A stretch of 26,835 nt of DNA from an uncultured bacterium. Lineage in GTDB: Bacteria > Cyanobacteriota > Vampirovibrionia > Gastranaerophilales > Gastranaerophilaceae. The notes beneath the pieces are model-generated. The model was not told where the DNA came from, did no database searches, and saw nothing but the letters and a program-made list of their open reading frames with translations. Positions 24,192 to 26,835 of this stretch are shown here, one piece after another. A program made the translations under genes and the position numbers. Numbering within the stretch: position 1 is the stretch's first letter; each line of letters opens with the position of its first letter. The stretch is from NCBI GenBank assembly GCA_948742005.1, contig CAPYQR010000004.1, positions 1 to 26,835 on the forward strand. Reading direction: 5' to 3'.

Positions 24192-24282
24192 GGTTTTTCG
24201 CGTTATTTCCGTGTGTTATTAATTTAAAGCATGAAAAAAAAGTTTTTTGCTAGTAAATTTTAAAAATTTATTCTTTTTATTA

Positions 24283-24288
24283 TATAAT
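24283..24288 (+). promoter_or_regulatory. -10 box of purB, leaderless configuration
   Basis: A consensus TATAAT sits exactly six bases (TTTTTT) before the purB ATG at 24295, so the expected transcription start coincides with the start codon. There is no Shine-Dalgarno and no clear -35. The layout copies the one before gph. Confidence 0.55.
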
Positions 24289-24294
24289 TTTTTT

Positions 24295-25569
24295 ATGATT
24301 ACGAGATATCAAAGAAAAGAGATGGCAGAGATTTGGGAGCTTGAAAAAAAGTTTTCCTATTATCTTGATGTTGAGCTTGCGGTTGTGCGTGCGCAGGTGG
24401 AGCTTGGAAATTTTGATTATAAAATTTATGAAAATATTAAAAAAGCAGCAAAATTTGACGTTAAAAGGATTGATGAAATTGAAAAAATTACGCGTCATGA
24501 TGTAATTGCGTTTTTGGAAAACGTTAACGAAAATGTCGGGCGTGAGTTTTCGCCATATATCCACAAAGGCTTAACAAGTTCGGATGTTATTGATACGGCT
24601 TTTGCGCTTCAAATTAAAGATGCTTCAAAAATTATTAATGATGACCTTGATAAATTGATTTTATCAGTTAAAAACCTTGCCTTTAAACACAAAAATACGA
24701 TTTGCCTCGGCAGAAGCCATGGAATCGGGGCAGAGGTCATTACTTTCGGGTTTAAACTTTTAAATCTTTTGGATATGCTCAAAAGAAGTAAAGAAAGGTT
24801 TAATTACGCACTGAGGGATGTTTTAACCGGTCAAATTTCAGGACCTTGCGGAACATATAGCAATATTAATCCCGAAGTTGAAATTAAGACTTGCGAAATT
24901 TTAGGTTTGAAGCCTGCTAAAATTTCAACCCAGGTTATAGCAAGGGATAGACATGCCTGCTATATTCAAGCTATTGCTTTAATTGGTGCTGTTATTGAGA
25001 ATTTTTCAATTGAAATAAGACATCTGCAGAGATTTGAAGTAGCAGAAGTCGAAGAGGGATTTTCAAACGGGCAGAAAGGTTCAAGCGCAATGCCGCATAA
25101 GAAAAATCCTATTGCAAGCGAGAATTTGTCAGGCTTAGCCAGAATATTAAGAAGTAACACGATAAGTGCGATGGAAAATATTGCTCTCTGGCATGAACGT
25201 GATATTTCTCATTCCTCGGTTGAAAGAGTGATTTTTCCCGATTGTACGATTCTAATTGATTATATGTTGAACCGTTTTTTGAATGTTATTGAAAATCTTG
25301 TTATTAAAGAAAAAAATATGATAAAAAATGCGGATAAATATGGCGGAATTATTTATTCTCAAAGCTGCCTTCTGAAATTATTGGAGCATAATCTGACGCG
25401 CGAAGAAAGTTATAAAATCGTTCAAGAACAGGCGCTTGAAGCTTTTAATAATAATGGCGATTTCAGAGAAAACATGAGAAAATATTTATCTGACGAAGAA
25501 ATTAAGCAATGTTTTAATCAGGAAAAATATTTAGAAAACATTGATACGATTTTTAAAAGATTTGAGTAG
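24295..25569 (+). CDS. purB: Adenylosuccinate lyase
   Basis: A 424-residue protein from the ATG at 24295. An in-frame TTG at 24247 would add 16 hydrophobic residues across the -10 box and is rejected. Family motifs: 'KGLTSSDVIDTA' near residue 92, 'LGRSHGIGAEVITFG' (His142), 'GPCGTYSNINPEVE', and the fumarase/aspartase superfamily signature 'GSSAMPHKKNPI' (262-273, catalytic Ser263 or Ser264). PurB removes fumarate from SAICAR and from adenylosuccinate in purine synthesis, in the cytosol, as a homotetramer. The length is normal and no key residue is missing. It stands alone, ending 5 bp from a convergent gene. Confidence 0.96.
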   Translation: MITRYQRKEMAEIWELEKKFSYYLDVELAVVRAQVELGNFDYKIYENIKKAAKFDVKRIDEIEKITRHDVIAFLENVNENVGREFSPYIHKGLTSSDVIDTAFALQIKDASKIINDDLDKLILSVKNLAFKHKNTICLGRSHGIGAEVITFGFKLLNLLDMLKRSKERFNYALRDVLTGQISGPCGTYSNINPEVEIKTCEILGLKPAKISTQVIARDRHACYIQAIALIGAVIENFSIEIRHLQRFEVAEVEEGFSNGQKGSSAMPHKKNPIASENLSGLARILRSNTISAMENIALWHERDISHSSVERVIFPDCTILIDYMLNRFLNVIENLVIKEKNMIKNADKYGGIIYSQSCLLKLLEHNLTREESYKIVQEQALEAFNNNGDFRENMRKYLSDEEIKQCFNQEKYLENIDTIFKRFE

Positions 25570-25574
25570 AATTT

Positions 25575-26681
25575 TTACCTGCTTTTTTCGACAACGGTTA
25601 TCATATCGCCTTTGTCGCTGAAAACTGCTTCAATTATGTTTGAATTATGATTAAAATCGGCAATTATTCTTTTGTCTGATTCGCTTCCTTTGATTTGTGT
25701 CGGTTTTTGGGTGTAAATTGTTTTGAACAGCGCGTTTAGTTTTTCTGTTGTTTCTTTTGTGTAAAGTTCTTCAATATTTTTACATCCTTTAAGTCCAAAA
25801 CGTTCAATTGCGCGCAGACGAGCATGTAAAGTTAGACAGGGAGCTTGTTTGTCATTATATTCCATCCATTTATTTGAATTGACAAAATCAATAAAATCTT
25901 TACTCAGTGCGTTTTCAACGGCTTTTATATAAATATATAAAGAACAGTCATCATCCAAATCAAGCGTTTTTTTATCTAAACCTAATAATGAAGTGATATT
26001 TTTGTAAGGTTCGCTTGAATTTTCGTTTTTTGAAACAATTTCGCGTGCAATTCTAAAAGGATTACGGTATTGATTATTTACAGAATTTAAATCTTTGTTG
26101 TTAGGCATTGTTGTTAAAAAATTGCCTTTTTGGGATTCTTCTTGAAGTAATTCAAGAATATCGGGGATTTGCCAATCTGAAATTGAGCCGTTTTTGAATT
26201 TTGAGCAGTCAATATTTACAATATTTGAGCTGTTTAATTTTGTCGGAATGTTTAGTTTATCTAATCTTTTTTGAAGAGATTCAAGTGTTTTTCGGTTTTG
26301 ATTAAAATTGATTTTAGAAGAAATTTTTGATAAATATTGTGTTAATTTTTTGTTTTCTTCTGTTTCTTCTGTTGAATCGGGATTTTTGTATTGTTTTAAG
26401 AAGCTTTCAAGAGAATTGAGCGAGGGGATTTTTTTATCAACAATTATTGATAAAATTTCTTTCCTTTTTTCTGTTTCTTGAGTTTTGTTTAAAAATTCGC
26501 CTAATAAATTTCTTGATTTTATTAAAAATCCTGAATTAGTTAAATATTCTATATTTTCTTTTGATTTTTTATCGTTTTTATCATAAACCGTATCTAAAAT
26601 TTCTAAGCAATTTTTTTGATATTCTTTTTCTTTTTGATTTTCGTCAAAAAATGAGATTTTATTTGTTGAGAAAAATTTCAA
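25575..26681 (-). CDS. Protein of unknown function, 5' end unresolved
   Basis: The frame codes for at least 368 residues starting at a TTG (26681). In-frame codons continue upstream to a stop at 26787-26789 and look coding ('CKQKAKKLGDFSKFFENKQE'), but contain no ATG, GTG or other TTG. The true start may lie beyond a sequence break near 26786. The first 270 residues are Lys/Asn/Ser-rich helices. The last 90 residues form a small domain with 'LTLHARLRAIERFGL' (His286) and closing strands 'NIIEAVFSDKGDMITVVEK'. This recalls the 'H...R..ER' pattern of small RelE/DUF4258-like domains, but the resemblance is weak. Function unknown. It converges on purB with a 5-bp gap. Confidence 0.65.
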   Translation of the reverse strand: MKFFSTNKISFFDENQKEKEYQKNCLEILDTVYDKNDKKSKENIEYLTNSGFLIKSRNLLGEFLNKTQETEKRKEILSIIVDKKIPSLNSLESFLKQYKNPDSTEETEENKKLTQYLSKISSKINFNQNRKTLESLQKRLDKLNIPTKLNSSNIVNIDCSKFKNGSISDWQIPDILELLQEESQKGNFLTTMPNNKDLNSVNNQYRNPFRIAREIVSKNENSSEPYKNITSLLGLDKKTLDLDDDCSLYIYIKAVENALSKDFIDFVNSNKWMEYNDKQAPCLTLHARLRAIERFGLKGCKNIEELYTKETTEKLNALFKTIYTQKPTQIKGSESDKRIIADFNHNSNIIEAVFSDKGDMITVVEKSR

Positions 26682-26835
26682 TAATTCTTGTTTGTTTTCA
26701 AAAAATTTTGAAAAATCGCCTAATTTTTTTGCTTTTTGTTTGCATTCTTGTGTGTTTACTATTTCAAAATCTTTAATATCAATTGATTACTTGCAAAAAA
26801 CTTATGCCGATAAAACAGAAAAACTAAAAGACATT
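26682..26835. other. Right-edge segment with conflicting coding signals
   Basis: 26682-26786 continues the minus-strand frame of the previous gene. After the 8-bp palindrome TCAATTGA (26779-26786) the minus frame stops, and the plus strand instead shows a protein-like reading ('SIDYLQKTYADKTEKLKDI') open to the window end. I cannot tell whether this is the start of another gene or an assembly junction. Confidence 0.3.

Noticed and set aside
24247..24294. TTG-initiated extension of PurB
   Set aside because: It crosses a consensus -10 box and adds a hydrophobic stretch not found in PurB; the family start corresponds to the ATG at 24295.
26779..26835. Fold-back (self-complementary) chimera at the right end
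   Set aside because: The bases after the palindrome are not the reverse complement of those before it, so a simple fold-back artefact does not explain the junction.
1..26835. CRISPR arrays, tRNA or rRNA genes, insertion sequences, riboswitches
   Set aside because: No regularly spaced repeats, cloverleaf-like segments, transposase motifs or long structured leaders were seen; the intergenic gaps are short and AT-rich.

Overview
The window is AT-rich and has short intergenic gaps. It looks like a piece of a diderm, probably gut-associated relative of cyanobacteria in the Melainabacteria/Gastranaerophilales (Vampirovibrionia) group. That placement is inference. It rests on low GC, an Omp85/BamA protein with what look like three POTRA domains, a cyanobacterial-style chemosensory set (hybrid CheA, PatA-like regulator, CheW, MCP), and A-rich start sites that mostly lack a Shine-Dalgarno. 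No tRNA, rRNA, CRISPR array or insertion sequence was seen.

Layout, left to right. (1) 1-6490: a chemosensory locus with two divergent arms. The minus arm holds an MCP without a ligand-binding domain and a hybrid CheA whose receiver domain runs off the left edge. The plus arm holds a response regulator with a degenerate GGDEF domain and a protein with two CheW domains. (2) 6494-8428, minus: a Maf/DUF115 protein of the flagellin-glycosylation type. (3) 8474-11374, plus: a tight operon of two secreted proteins, lspA and an rluD-type pseudouridine synthase, followed by a small membrane/coiled-coil protein and a perfectly palindromic bidirectional terminator. (4) 11731-14029, minus: an Ala/Gly-rich protein of unknown function, then a membrane-anchored TPR protein joined, through a frameshift at a run of nine A, to a matrixin-type zinc protease that has no start codon of its own. 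(5) 14130-15460, plus: a Gph-type HAD phosphatase and a secreted hypothetical protein, convergent with bamA (15476-17725, minus). (6) 17945-18613, plus: a small protein with a sigma region 4-like C-terminus. (7) 18623-24191, minus: a three-gene operon of a Ski2-like helicase and two paralogous HNH-type proteins. (8) 24295-25569, plus: purB. Then 25575-26681, minus: an unrecognised protein with an unresolved 5' end near the right edge.

The best candidate for an undescribed system is the helicase-HNH-HNH operon. Both HNH proteins appear to carry a helical insertion of about 180-200 residues inside the HNH fold. All three proteins share an odd N-terminus: a basic, Asn-rich stretch, an 'NPA', then 'F-T/Q-G'. 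Whether this is defence, RNA metabolism or something else cannot be told from sequence alone. Other notable points are the A9 frameshift joining a TPR protein to a matrixin protease, and three genes whose -10-like hexamer ends exactly six bases before the ATG, which suggests leaderless mRNAs.
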